In this document: positions 34,215 to 42,868 of the stretch, piece after piece
Numbering within the stretch: the first letter of the stretch is position 1
How the letters are laid out: each line of letters starts with the position of its first letter
DNA from: Bacterioplanoides sp965200585
GTDB taxonomy: Bacteria > Pseudomonadota > Gammaproteobacteria > Pseudomonadales > Oceanobacteraceae
NCBI RefSeq assembly: GCF_965200585.1
Contig: NZ_OZ241361.1
DNA length: 64,000 nucleotides
Reading direction: 5' to 3' (one strand)
Notes under the pieces: generated by a model
Database searches by the model: none
What the model was told of the DNA's origin: nothing
The model's input: only the letters and a program-made list of their open reading frames with translations
Position numbers and translations under genes: made by a program

Positions 34215-37088
34215 CTACTGTATGCAGGCTAAAAACTCACCGGTTTGCTGTTCAATCCGCGCCTGAATTTCTTCGGCCGTTTCTTCAATCACCACCTCAT
34301 CCGGGGTGATTTTAAACAGCGGTTGTCCTTTACTGATGATGGTGCCGTCGTCTTCTACCAGAATCTTTTTAATGGTACCCGCAAACGGCGCATTCACCTT
34401 ATTAAACATCTTCATCACTTCGATGATGTATAACGGCTCACCGGCTTCAAAGTGGCTTCCAACCTCAACAAATGGTGGCAGCCCCGGCGCTTCGCAGGAA
34501 TAGAACATACCACCGGTAGGCGCCAGAATTTCATCACTCTTCGCCACTGGTGGTGGCACCAGCACCTTCGCCATCTTCGCCTGCAATGCTTCATCCAGCA
34601 GACATTCCGGAATATGGATACTCAGGTCGTCGTTCACGGTCAGGTCGAAAAAGCGGGTGCTGAATCCAATAAATGGCAACAAGGATAAAATGTCACAACC
34701 GGCCTGATAACCGAGGTGCGCCGACTGAACCGCCAGCCATTGCTCCTCATCGACGGCCTCGGGAGCTGACTTGCCATTAAGAACCGCACATAATTCGGCA
34801 AAATCTGTAATCTCCAGGCGGCGTTCTAATTCATCGTAGAAAGCAATCGCCTGACTCAATACCTCATGATCATGATCCCAGATCATACTGGCCGCCGGAT
34901 GCTCGGCGTTGTAATTCATATTGAGGAAGTGATAGGTGTCTTTCAGCGCCTGAACCGGATTTTTCAGCCAGATGATCTGGCCTTTTTCTGTCTGAGCAAA
35001 GTTGTACTGATTGATGCTTAACCAGCCTGCTAAAACATGCGGATCGGCAAATAAGCGCTCAATCGGACGGGTTAATAGCAGCTCTTTACGTGCCAGAACC
35101 TGCTGCATGGCCGCTTTTTCATCGTTTGAACGCACACTTGCCAGTGCTTTGGCACATACCTGTTGATAGGCGTGTTTCAGATCGAAGTTGTTGGCTTTTT
35201 GTTTTAACAGCCCCACTGCCGTCAGGTAAGGAACGATAAAACGGGTGGTTGGCCGGGCGTTGATATTGTTACCCAAAAACCAGTTCACCAGACCATAGTG
35301 AAATTCCAGATTAGTGGCTAAATCTTTACCACGCAGCTCGGTTGTACGCAGAATTTCAGCCAATCGCTCATAGCTGTCCTGGCGCTTATCACCCACCGTC
35401 AGCAGCAAGGCAATATTGCTGTCGTAGGCACCGGCCAGATGGTATTTCATAAATACGTCGGTATCCGGATTGTGCAGGGAGATGCCCTGATCATCGCGGA
35501 TTTCACCCTCGCGGGCATCGGACCAATGCTCAATCACACCGCCAGCATGAGGCGCCAAAGCATGGTTGGTTGCGTTTAAACGCGCTTCCACCGATGCAGT
35601 ATGGCGCACCACTCGCTGAGGCTTGGGCAAACGTGGACCGTGAGCCGCCAGCAGCACCATGGCTTCGACCAGCGAATTCACCACAAAATAGTCATCGTCA
35701 TTGTCTGGATTAACGAATTTCAGCGCATAACATAGCTCAGTCACCCGATGTTCAACCTGAATCCGGGTATTCATCTCCATAAAGAAGTGTTTGTCACGAT
35801 CAACAATACACTCAAAAGTAGAAACACTGTCCAGACCCACAGCTTCTGCAAACACTTCCGATTGACGCTCCATCTCCAGCAGGGTTTCGATATCCTGCTT
35901 GAGAATCTGCGCCTCGCTGTCACGCCCGTCTTTCACTGCTTCCGTCAGGGCCGATTCCAGGTCTTCAACCGTGACCGACACTTCCAGCAGCTTTTGCTCA
36001 TGCATTTGCAAGGAGCAATCACGGCCGCCCATGGCTAATGTCCAGTCGCCGTTGCCAATCACCTGAATTTCCTGGTGACGAGTGGTTTCGATGTTCAGCT
36101 CAATCAGAACGTTTTTGTTATCACCCTGGCCGGTCGCTTTGACTTCATTCAGGATTTCCAGCACCAGCGACGGCGCTAAGGCTGCGACCTGTTCGAGTTG
36201 TGATTCCAGATCGCCATCAAACGACGATGGATTGGGCAGAATACGCTGGCCTTTACCGCCACCGCCGCCGATGCACTTTAGGCGAATGCGGTTTTTTGGG
36301 TAGTCACGTCCCATCACCACCACTTGCTCAGCGATGGTCGCCGCCAGCTCGTCAATACTGTAGAGGTCAATACCTTTGTGATACGACGCCGCTAAAACCA
36401 CATCGGCTTTAGCCACTAGCTCTTCAGCCGCCTCGAAGGCTTCACCATTGAGTGGTAACTGCTGTTGCTCAACCAGAGCGAGCAACGCCGCCTCATCGCT
36501 GTGTTTTTTCAGCAAGGTCAACGCGGTAGCGTTATCGATCCCCGGGGTAACGCTAACACCGACTTTGAGCGCCGTACGTTTAGCTTCATCTTTTAAACCC
36601 GCATCGTGTACGGTGCGCGAGCAAGGGCCAATAAAGTTCAGCCCGGCCTGCTCCATCGCTGACACCATGTTCTCATCTTCGGCCATAAAGCCATAACCGG
36701 TGTAAATGGCGTTATAGCCATTGTCTTTGGCGATATTGATGATCTGCTGGATGCGAACGTCACGCTCTTCTTTATCGACCCCGGTGTAGTCCGGTACCCG
36801 GTGTACCCTGTCCGGATTGGTCAGTTTGCGCAGCTCTGGCGCTAAGGCGTTTTGATAGACGATGGAGTCTTTTTCCGACAACAGAATGCCGTAATGCTCA
36901 ATGCCCATCTCCTCAAATACATCCATAGCCTCTTTACGGATCGGGCCACGGCAAATAATCAGCGGCTGAATATGGCTGCAGCTGAAACTCTGAGTCCATT
37001 CTCCTCCGCCCGGAATATCACGGCTGGCATTGGCCAACTGGCGATCCTGATGTACCAGAGGGTTGTTCAGGTAATAATCGTTACTCAT
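34215..37088 (-). CDS. pccA: Acyl-CoA (probably propionyl-CoA) carboxylase, long biotin carboxylase/BCCP subunit
   Basis: 957 residues from the ATG at 37088, with AGGA eight bases upstream. The biotin carboxylase half has KCIGGGGGKGQR (ATP loop), HQEIQVIG, GGRDCSLQMHEQK and EMNTRIQVEHRVTEL. The C-terminus is a biotinyl domain with EVMKMF, whose Lys carries biotin. It is far longer than ordinary alpha subunits (about 660). Roughly 60 extra residues separate the VTPG segment from the ATP loop, about 35 more follow the HEQKLLE segment, and a long helical stretch (about residues 600-860) lies before the biotinyl domain. Its neighbours pccB, mce and mcm make propionyl-CoA the likely substrate, although acetyl- or longer acyl-CoA cannot be excluded. 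Confidence 0.85.
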   Translation of the reverse strand: MSNDYYLNNPLVHQDRQLANASRDIPGGGEWTQSFSCSHIQPLIICRGPIRKEAMDVFEEMGIEHYGILLSEKDSIVYQNALAPELRKLTNPDRVHRVPDYTGVDKEERDVRIQQIINIAKDNGYNAIYTGYGFMAEDENMVSAMEQAGLNFIGPCSRTVHDAGLKDEAKRTALKVGVSVTPGIDNATALTLLKKHSDEAALLALVEQQQLPLNGEAFEAAEELVAKADVVLAASYHKGIDLYSIDELAATIAEQVVVMGRDYPKNRIRLKCIGGGGGKGQRILPNPSSFDGDLESQLEQVAALAPSLVLEILNEVKATGQGDNKNVLIELNIETTRHQEIQVIGNGDWTLAMGGRDCSLQMHEQKLLEVSVTVEDLESALTEAVKDGRDSEAQILKQDIETLLEMERQSEVFAEAVGLDSVSTFECIVDRDKHFFMEMNTRIQVEHRVTELCYALKFVNPDNDDDYFVVNSLVEAMVLLAAHGPRLPKPQRVVRHTASVEARLNATNHALAPHAGGVIEHWSDAREGEIRDDQGISLHNPDTDVFMKYHLAGAYDSNIALLLTVGDKRQDSYERLAEILRTTELRGKDLATNLEFHYGLVNWFLGNNINARPTTRFIVPYLTAVGLLKQKANNFDLKHAYQQVCAKALASVRSNDEKAAMQQVLARKELLLTRPIERLFADPHVLAGWLSINQYNFAQTEKGQIIWLKNPVQALKDTYHFLNMNYNAEHPAASMIWDHDHEVLSQAIAFYDELERRLEITDFAELCAVLNGKSAPEAVDEEQWLAVQSAHLGYQAGCDILSLLPFIGFSTRFFDLTVNDDLSIHIPECLLDEALQAKMAKVLVPPPVAKSDEILAPTGGMFYSCEAPGLPPFVEVGSHFEAGEPLYIIEVMKMFNKVNAPFAGTIKKILVEDDGTIISKGQPLFKITPDEVVIEETAEEIQARIEQQTGEFLACIQ

Positions 37089-37124
37089 GCTTATAATCCT
37101 GTGTGCTGACACATATCCGCTGGG

Positions 37125-38795
37125 CTAGTGAAATTCTCTCTGCACCGAGTTAAATGGCTCCGGCGTGTAATGGCGCAGATGAAAGGCCATGTTTTCACAC
37201 AGAACTTTGCGCAAATCGCGTGGCATCACAATTTGTGATACCGCGCCAAGGCTGAGCGCTTCATTGGGATTCATCAGTTCCTCTTCATAGCGCCTGGCTA
37301 ATAATGCCTCCTGCTCTTTTGCCCAATCCGCTGACTGAGCACCACTTTTGAGCGCGGCACGAATTTCCTGTAATTCTTTTTTATACACAAACTCAATCCC
37401 GGCAGGCCCCATTACCGCAGCTCGGGTAGACGGCAAGGCCACGACAAAATCAGCACCGGTTGGATAGTTGTTATAAGAAGCATACGCCCCACCAAAGGCA
37501 TTACGGATAATGACCAGAAAACGCGGGGTGCGCAGATCAATGATGGCATCCAGCATCGCTCGCCCGGCCTGGACAATGCCCTGATGCTCCTGCTCTTTAC
37601 CCGGCAGGAAGCCGGTGGTGTCTTCCATAAAGATCACCGGAATGTTGTAAAGATTACAGAAGCGGATAAAGCGGGCATTTTTATAGGCGGCAGCAATATC
37701 AATCTGCCCGGAGGATACCGCGGAGTTATTGGCGACAAAACCGACCACATTGCCACCCATTCGACCCAGCGCGGTAATGGTGTTGCGCGCTCGCTCAGCC
37801 TGAATCTCTAAAAAGTCACCGTGGTCACATAGCTGTTGAATCATAATGGTGACATCAATCGGCGTGTTAAATCCGGTGGGTGAGTTAAACGCTTTTTTCA
37901 GTAGTAGATCTACATCCCAGGTCTTGCGATCCAACGGATCGGAGGTTGGCTGATGAGGGGCCAGTTCGCTGTTATTGCCTGGCAGATAGTTCAGTAATTG
38001 GCGAACCTTTTTCAGCGCCGCGACTTCGTCTTTGACCACAAAGTCGGTGATGCCACTCTGGCTGTGAACCGATGGTCCACCCAGCTCTTCCGGCGTGACA
38101 TCCTCACCCAGCACCGACTTCACCACCCCCGGCCCGGTCAGACCAAAAAAGGTATCATTGGGTTGAATCAGGAAACTGCCCTGGCGCGGTAAATAAGAAC
38201 CACCCCCGGCATTGAAACCAAACATACACATAATGGAGGGCACCACGCCGGAGATCTTACGCAGTGCGGTAAATGCTTCGGCATAGCCATCAAGCCCACC
38301 CATGCCAGCGGGCACATAAGCACCGGCACTGTCATTCAGACCCACTACCGGAATCCGGCGTTTACCCGCCAGCTCAAACAGACGCGCCAGCTTTTTACCA
38401 TTGGTGGCATCCATCGAACCCGCACGCACAGTAAAGTCATGACCGTACAAAGCCACATCGCGGCCATTAATTTTCACAACCGCGGTAACCAGGGAAGCAC
38501 CGTCGAGGTTTTTACCCCAGTTCTGGAACAGTACTGTAGGAGTTTCATCCGTCAGTACCGCTATGCGCTCCCAAATGGTCATGCGTTTTTTAGCATGCTG
38601 GCGGGTAATGGCACTGACACCGGCCGCCTTACGTGGGCGTTGAATCAGCTCATAGCCTTTCTTCAGGTTATCTTCATACAGCCCCGGGTTGTAGGATGCT
38701 TGTCCCGGGATGGCAAACTCGACTTCGGCCTTCTGATCAAATGGATTAATCAGAGTCGCCAGCGCTTTGCCTGACTTCTTTTTTGTTATTGTCAT
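37125..38795 (-). CDS. pccB: Acyl-CoA (propionyl-CoA) carboxylase carboxyltransferase subunit
   Basis: 556 residues, a carboxyl transferase with N and C halves. Landmarks are RIPVVGLNDSAGAYVPAGMGGLDGYAEAF, MCMFGFNAGGGSYLPRQGSF, ALGRMGGNVVGFVANNSAVSSGQIDIAAAYKNARFIRFCNLYNIPVIFMEDTTGFLPGKEQEHQGIVQAGRAML and the oxyanion-forming IIRNAFGGAYASYNNYPTGADFVVALPSTRAAVMGPAGI. It transfers carboxyl from biotin to acyl-CoA. It is the first gene of the pccB-pccA-mce-mcm run, 36 bases before pccA. The 264-base region 38796-39059 before it holds no gene and must contain divergent promoters for this operon and the glycan cluster. Confidence 0.9.
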   Translation of the reverse strand: MTITKKKSGKALATLINPFDQKAEVEFAIPGQASYNPGLYEDNLKKGYELIQRPRKAAGVSAITRQHAKKRMTIWERIAVLTDETPTVLFQNWGKNLDGASLVTAVVKINGRDVALYGHDFTVRAGSMDATNGKKLARLFELAGKRRIPVVGLNDSAGAYVPAGMGGLDGYAEAFTALRKISGVVPSIMCMFGFNAGGGSYLPRQGSFLIQPNDTFFGLTGPGVVKSVLGEDVTPEELGGPSVHSQSGITDFVVKDEVAALKKVRQLLNYLPGNNSELAPHQPTSDPLDRKTWDVDLLLKKAFNSPTGFNTPIDVTIMIQQLCDHGDFLEIQAERARNTITALGRMGGNVVGFVANNSAVSSGQIDIAAAYKNARFIRFCNLYNIPVIFMEDTTGFLPGKEQEHQGIVQAGRAMLDAIIDLRTPRFLVIIRNAFGGAYASYNNYPTGADFVVALPSTRAAVMGPAGIEFVYKKELQEIRAALKSGAQSADWAKEQEALLARRYEEELMNPNEALSLGAVSQIVMPRDLRKVLCENMAFHLRHYTPEPFNSVQREFH

Positions 38796-39059
38796 GCGGT
38801 CATCGCCTGCTTACTTAAAACGTATCTTTTATACCAATTGACGCAAGATCATATAGAGCTCGGTCAAGAGTGTGAATAGTTCATTGATCACTTCTGCCTA
38901 ACAATCGCCGTGAAATTTTCCACTTTATCCAAGCAGCATTAACTAAAAAGAAATGATGATATTTCTCATGAACTTCCCGTTGAGCGCTGTGTCTATTAGC
39001 TGCGCGCAACATGAATCATAAACACAAACACTATTACTGACAGACATTGAGGGTCTTTC

Positions 39060-39944
39060 ATGAGTACACTTTCAACGCATCAAACTGAGTTCAAAAACTC
39101 TGAGCTCAAAAAAAACCATGTTGTTAATCGCACGGCAAAATTGTTGGGAGTGTTATGCCTGTCGGCATCAGCGCAGACAGCACTGGCCGGCGCCTGGACG
39201 GCTGCCGAAGGCACCGGTTATAACAAACTGGCTTACAGCGATTATCAGGCGACTGATTTTTTTGGCCCCAACGATAACTTTGACGAGTTTAAAGGCCGCA
39301 ACATTTCCTTTTATGCCGAGCACGGCATCCGCGACGACGTTACCCTGATTGCTAACATCCTGTATCAGGATCTGGAACAAACTGACGCCGCAGGCAACAA
39401 AACCGATGGCAGTGGTTTCAGTGATGTGGAACTGGGCTTCCGTAAGCGTTTAATTGATGGCCCAACTGTTGTGTCTGCCAGCTTCCTGGTCAAACTGCCT
39501 TATTTATACGACGAAGATGATGAATTACCACGTGGTAATGGTCAGACCGATTATGAAGCTCGCCTGTCGTTAGGTCGCAGCCTGTACCCTTATGGTTACG
39601 TGGGTGTTGAAGCCGGTTACCGCCTCCGTGACGAAGATCCGTCCGATGAATATCGTTATTTAGTCGAATATGGCATCTCTTTCGGTAATAATCTCTATTT
39701 CCGCACCAAGCTGGACGGCACCGAAAGCGTTAACAACGGTGAAACCATCAGTGACGGCAGTAACCTGTCAGCCACCAATGAGTTTGATCTGGGTAAATTT
39801 GAATTTACCGTTGGCTGGGCCTTTGATAAGCGCCCGGGGTCTGACAGCAAATGGGGTATTGAAGCCACCTACAACGATGATGTGTATGGTGACAACACCC
39901 TGAATGGTGGCGGCTTTCAGATTGGTTTAACAAGAGAGTATTAA
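39060..39944 (+). CDS. Outer-membrane beta-barrel protein of the glycan cluster
   Basis: 294 residues. A long basic N-region precedes a signal peptide ending QTALA (about residue 42). The mature part begins GAWTAAEGTGYNKLAYSDYQATDFFG and consists of alternating amphipathic strands (ISFYAEHGIRDDVTLIANILY, GFSDVELGFRKRLI, YLVEYGISFGNNLYFRTKL), ending in an aromatic residue (LTREY) as expected for an assembled barrel. About twelve strands can be guessed. GAGGG seven bases before the ATG is a good ribosome site. It leads the plus-strand cluster and lies 3 bases before the processive glycosyltransferase, so an export or docking role for the glycan is plausible. No specific family was recognised. 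Confidence 0.7.
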   Translation: MSTLSTHQTEFKNSELKKNHVVNRTAKLLGVLCLSASAQTALAGAWTAAEGTGYNKLAYSDYQATDFFGPNDNFDEFKGRNISFYAEHGIRDDVTLIANILYQDLEQTDAAGNKTDGSGFSDVELGFRKRLIDGPTVVSASFLVKLPYLYDEDDELPRGNGQTDYEARLSLGRSLYPYGYVGVEAGYRLRDEDPSDEYRYLVEYGISFGNNLYFRTKLDGTESVNNGETISDGSNLSATNEFDLGKFEFTVGWAFDKRPGSDSKWGIEATYNDDVYGDNTLNGGGFQIGLTREY

Positions 39945-39947
39945 TCC

Positions 39948-41420
39948 ATGGCCTGGTATGACGTTGCTGTTTTAGCGTTGCACTTTTTGCTGTTATCAGC
40001 ATTGTGTTTATTTGGCTTGCATCGTTTGTCCATGTTATTCCGGTGGTTCAGCCACCGGAATGATCAGGCAACACCGCTCAGCCGTTACAATGATCTTCCC
40101 GCCATGACGGTGCAGATTCCGGTATACAACGAGCGCTATGTGGCGCAGCGCATTATTGATGCCGTTGCACAATTGCGTTACCCACAGGGCAAGTTACAAA
40201 TTCAGATCGTGGATGATTCCACCGATTCAACTTACGACGCTATTGCCGAGCGCGTCAGACACCACCAGCAACAAGGTGTAAATATTCAGCATGTACATCG
40301 CACCGATCGCAGTGGCTTTAAAGCCGGTGCGTTAAAAGAAGCGATGGAACATGCCAGTGGTGAATTTATTGCCATTTTTGATGCCGATTTTGTCCCGGAC
40401 CCAGACATTCTGATGGATAACGTGCATTACTTTACCGATCCGTCGTTAGGTATGTTGCAGTTCCGCTGGGAGCACCTGAATCGCAAAAACAGCCAGCTGA
40501 CCGAATTGCAATCCATTATGCTGGATGCCCATTTTGGTTTGGAACAACGCATTCGCTCCGGTAGCGGTTTATTCCTGAACTTTAACGGTACTGCAGGTAT
40601 CTGGCGTAAAGAAACCATTTATGATGCCGGCAACTGGAGCGCCGATACACTGACCGAAGACCTGGATCTGAGCTATCGTGCCCAGCTGAAAGGCTGGAAA
40701 ATGCAGTACCTGAACCACGTTCCCTGCCCGGCTGAAGTGCCGTCCGACATCAATGCCTTTAAGAGTCAGCAACATCGCTGGGCCAAAGGTGGTGTTGAAG
40801 TGATGATGAAAATGCTGGGTACCGTGTGGAAATCTCCGGCCAGCTTAAAGCACAAGCTTGAGTCGACGTTTCATTTATCCAACAACCTGGCGTATTTGCT
40901 GTTATTAATCGATACCATTTTCCTGCTGATTCCGAGCATTATGGTTCGCGAGCAATATCAGATTGAATACATCTGGTGGCTGGACCTGCCATTATTAATT
41001 GCCTCGTCACTGGGTCATATTATTTATCTGGTATTTGGCCAGTACGCTCTGCAGCGCCCGATGGGCAAAGCCTTTTCGAATATTCCCGGATTATTTTTAC
41101 TGGGCATTCAGATTTCATTTAATAACGCCCGCGCCGCTTGTGAAGCATTATTCGGTCATAAAACGGAATTTGTGCGCACTCCAAAAAGTGGCGAGTTAAA
41201 TGAAAAGCAGAAAACCATTAAAAAGATTCCACGTTATAAGGCGGTAGCGCCACGCGGCGCCATTATTGAAGCCATTCTTTCTGTTGTATTCACCGTATTA
41301 TTGTTCTGGTGCGTTGAAAAAGAAATCTGGTTTATGCTGCCATTTATGACCTTTTTAATCATTGGTTATATCACCACCTCTGTCAGCAGTTTTATTCATT
41401 ATCAACGGTTAAAATCTTAA
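39948..41420 (+). CDS. Processive family 2 glycosyltransferase (cellulose/mannan synthase-like)
   Basis: 490 residues. An N-terminal membrane helix (about 5-25) precedes the GT-A domain (about 45-280), and about four further membrane helices follow (SNNLAYLLLLIDTIFLLIPSIM, DLPLLIASSLGHIIYLVFG, AILSVVFTVLLFWCVEKEIWFMLPFMTFLIIGYI). Catalytic motifs are complete: MTVQIPVYNERYVAQRIIDAV, IVDDSTD, the metal site AIFDADF (DxD), LTEDLDLSYRA (TED) and QQHRWAKG (QxxRW), the processive-polymerase signature. The substrate is probably UDP-glucose or GDP-mannose; plant CslA-type mannan synthases share this arrangement. It is immediately downstream of the outer-membrane protein gene. Confidence 0.85.
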   Translation: MAWYDVAVLALHFLLLSALCLFGLHRLSMLFRWFSHRNDQATPLSRYNDLPAMTVQIPVYNERYVAQRIIDAVAQLRYPQGKLQIQIVDDSTDSTYDAIAERVRHHQQQGVNIQHVHRTDRSGFKAGALKEAMEHASGEFIAIFDADFVPDPDILMDNVHYFTDPSLGMLQFRWEHLNRKNSQLTELQSIMLDAHFGLEQRIRSGSGLFLNFNGTAGIWRKETIYDAGNWSADTLTEDLDLSYRAQLKGWKMQYLNHVPCPAEVPSDINAFKSQQHRWAKGGVEVMMKMLGTVWKSPASLKHKLESTFHLSNNLAYLLLLIDTIFLLIPSIMVREQYQIEYIWWLDLPLLIASSLGHIIYLVFGQYALQRPMGKAFSNIPGLFLLGIQISFNNARAACEALFGHKTEFVRTPKSGELNEKQKTIKKIPRYKAVAPRGAIIEAILSVVFTVLLFWCVEKEIWFMLPFMTFLIIGYITTSVSSFIHYQRLKS

Positions 41421-41457
41421 AACCTCTGATAAATAAAAAACTGACAAATAAAAACCA

Positions 41458-42831
41458 ATGAATAAAAAAGCACCCCTATTTAAGCTGAGCCTGATCGGGT
41501 TCAGCTTAACCATTTTAGCCAGCCACCTAATTGCTGCCCTCAGCCACTCAAGCGCCAATTTAACAAGCGGGCTTATTGGTACAGGGGTTGTTGGCACAGC
41601 AACAGTTTTGCAGTTTTTATTGGCCTCGGGCTTTATGCTGCTCAGCTGGTGGTCGCTACCGGAAAAAATCAGCAAAAAACAGATTACCCTATTACTGGCT
41701 TGTGGTGTTCTACTGCGCCTGATTTTAATTCCGGTCGACAGCTACAGCAGCAGTGACACGTCGCGTTATTTATTTGATGGCAAGCTGGCTTATGAAGGTT
41801 TCGACCCTTACCAGACTGCCCATGACGCTCCCGAACTGGAAGCCTTAAAAGCACAGTGGGCACCACCGGAAGAACACGCCAAATACGTGACCCTCTACCC
41901 GCCCGTGGCACTGGCTTTTTTTGCTCTCAGCGCCAGTACTGGCGTCGAGATGGCAACCCCGAGCTGGAAGCTAATCGTCACCACCTTCAGTCTGATCACC
42001 TTATTCGTAGGGGCGTTAATCCTGAAGCAGCTGAATAAGAGTCGTCATTTACCACTATTGGCCTTATCTCCACTGCTAATACTGGAATCCGGTGTTGGCG
42101 CACACCTGGATACCCTGTCTGCTGCCGTCATTACGCTGATTATCTGGGCGTATTTAAACCAACGCTATTCTATTACCGGTGTGTTTATTGCGTTTGGCAC
42201 CGCCATCAAACTATTACCACTGGCACTGATGATGCCTCTGGTACTGCACCACTTTTTTAACGGCCGGATAAAACCTTGCTTTCAGATTGGTTTAAGCGCT
42301 CTGGCCGCATTGGTTGTTATTTATGGAATGACCTTTTGGCTGGGCTTTAAACCTATTGGCAGTATTGGTGTGTTTTTTCAGAAATGGCGTTTTGGTTCAC
42401 CACTGTTCTCATCGTTAGAATCGTTATTTCCGACATCGTCTTTACTGGTCATACTGGCGGCGTTATTTATTATCGGGTTGTTATTAGTCAGTCTGAAGTT
42501 GTTTATTCAACGCCAGGACAACTCGCATCAGGCACTATTGGATAGCAGCCAATATATTCTGGCACTGCCGTTGTTTTCAAGCCCGGTATTGTTTCCCTGG
42601 TATTTGATGCCACTGATGGTACTAACCGCACTGCAGCCCAATTTGATTATTCTCAGCTGGATAACCTTAGCGCCTCTGACGTATGAAGTACTGGATCAGT
42701 TTTTATGCTGTAACCAGTGGCAACCGGCCGTCTGGCCACTTTGGGCTATGCTGACAGGAGTCATTGTTGCCGCTCTAATAAAAATTTCACTTTTTTTCTC
42801 TCAACGGAGAACTACACGCGGGAATATTTGA
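41458..42831 (+). CDS. GT-C membrane glycosyltransferase (GT87/mannosyltransferase-like)
   Basis: 457 residues with about eleven to twelve membrane helices. The first periplasmic loop carries SSSDTSRYLFDGKLAYEGFDPYQTAHDAPELEALKAQW, an acidic motif of GT-C enzymes that use polyprenyl-phosphate sugars, followed by TLYPPVALAFFALSA. Later LSPLLILESGVGAHLDTLSAAVITLIIWAYLNQRYSITGVFIAFGTAIKLLPLALMMPLVL is typical of the GT87/DUF2029 group. It should transfer a sugar, probably mannose, on the periplasmic side. The last gene of the cluster encodes a plausible polyprenyl-phosphate-sugar synthase that would supply its donor. The assignment is by motif and topology. Confidence 0.7.
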   Translation: MNKKAPLFKLSLIGFSLTILASHLIAALSHSSANLTSGLIGTGVVGTATVLQFLLASGFMLLSWWSLPEKISKKQITLLLACGVLLRLILIPVDSYSSSDTSRYLFDGKLAYEGFDPYQTAHDAPELEALKAQWAPPEEHAKYVTLYPPVALAFFALSASTGVEMATPSWKLIVTTFSLITLFVGALILKQLNKSRHLPLLALSPLLILESGVGAHLDTLSAAVITLIIWAYLNQRYSITGVFIAFGTAIKLLPLALMMPLVLHHFFNGRIKPCFQIGLSALAALVVIYGMTFWLGFKPIGSIGVFFQKWRFGSPLFSSLESLFPTSSLLVILAALFIIGLLLVSLKLFIQRQDNSHQALLDSSQYILALPLFSSPVLFPWYLMPLMVLTALQPNLIILSWITLAPLTYEVLDQFLCCNQWQPAVWPLWAMLTGVIVAALIKISLFFSQRRTTRGNI

Positions 42832-42868
42832 CAAAGTTATACTAATAAATGAGAGAGATATTCCCCAC

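Noticed and set aside
38796..39059. Regulatory RNA or small gene between pccB and the outer-membrane protein gene
   Set aside because: No reading frame with a ribosome site, no strong hairpin; only AT-rich promoter-like DNA is visible.
42705..42716. ATGCTGTAACCA, resembling the core of E. coli Ter sites (ATGTTGTAACTA)
   Set aside because: Two mismatches in twelve bases inside a coding gene; several such matches are expected by chance in 64 kb on two strands.
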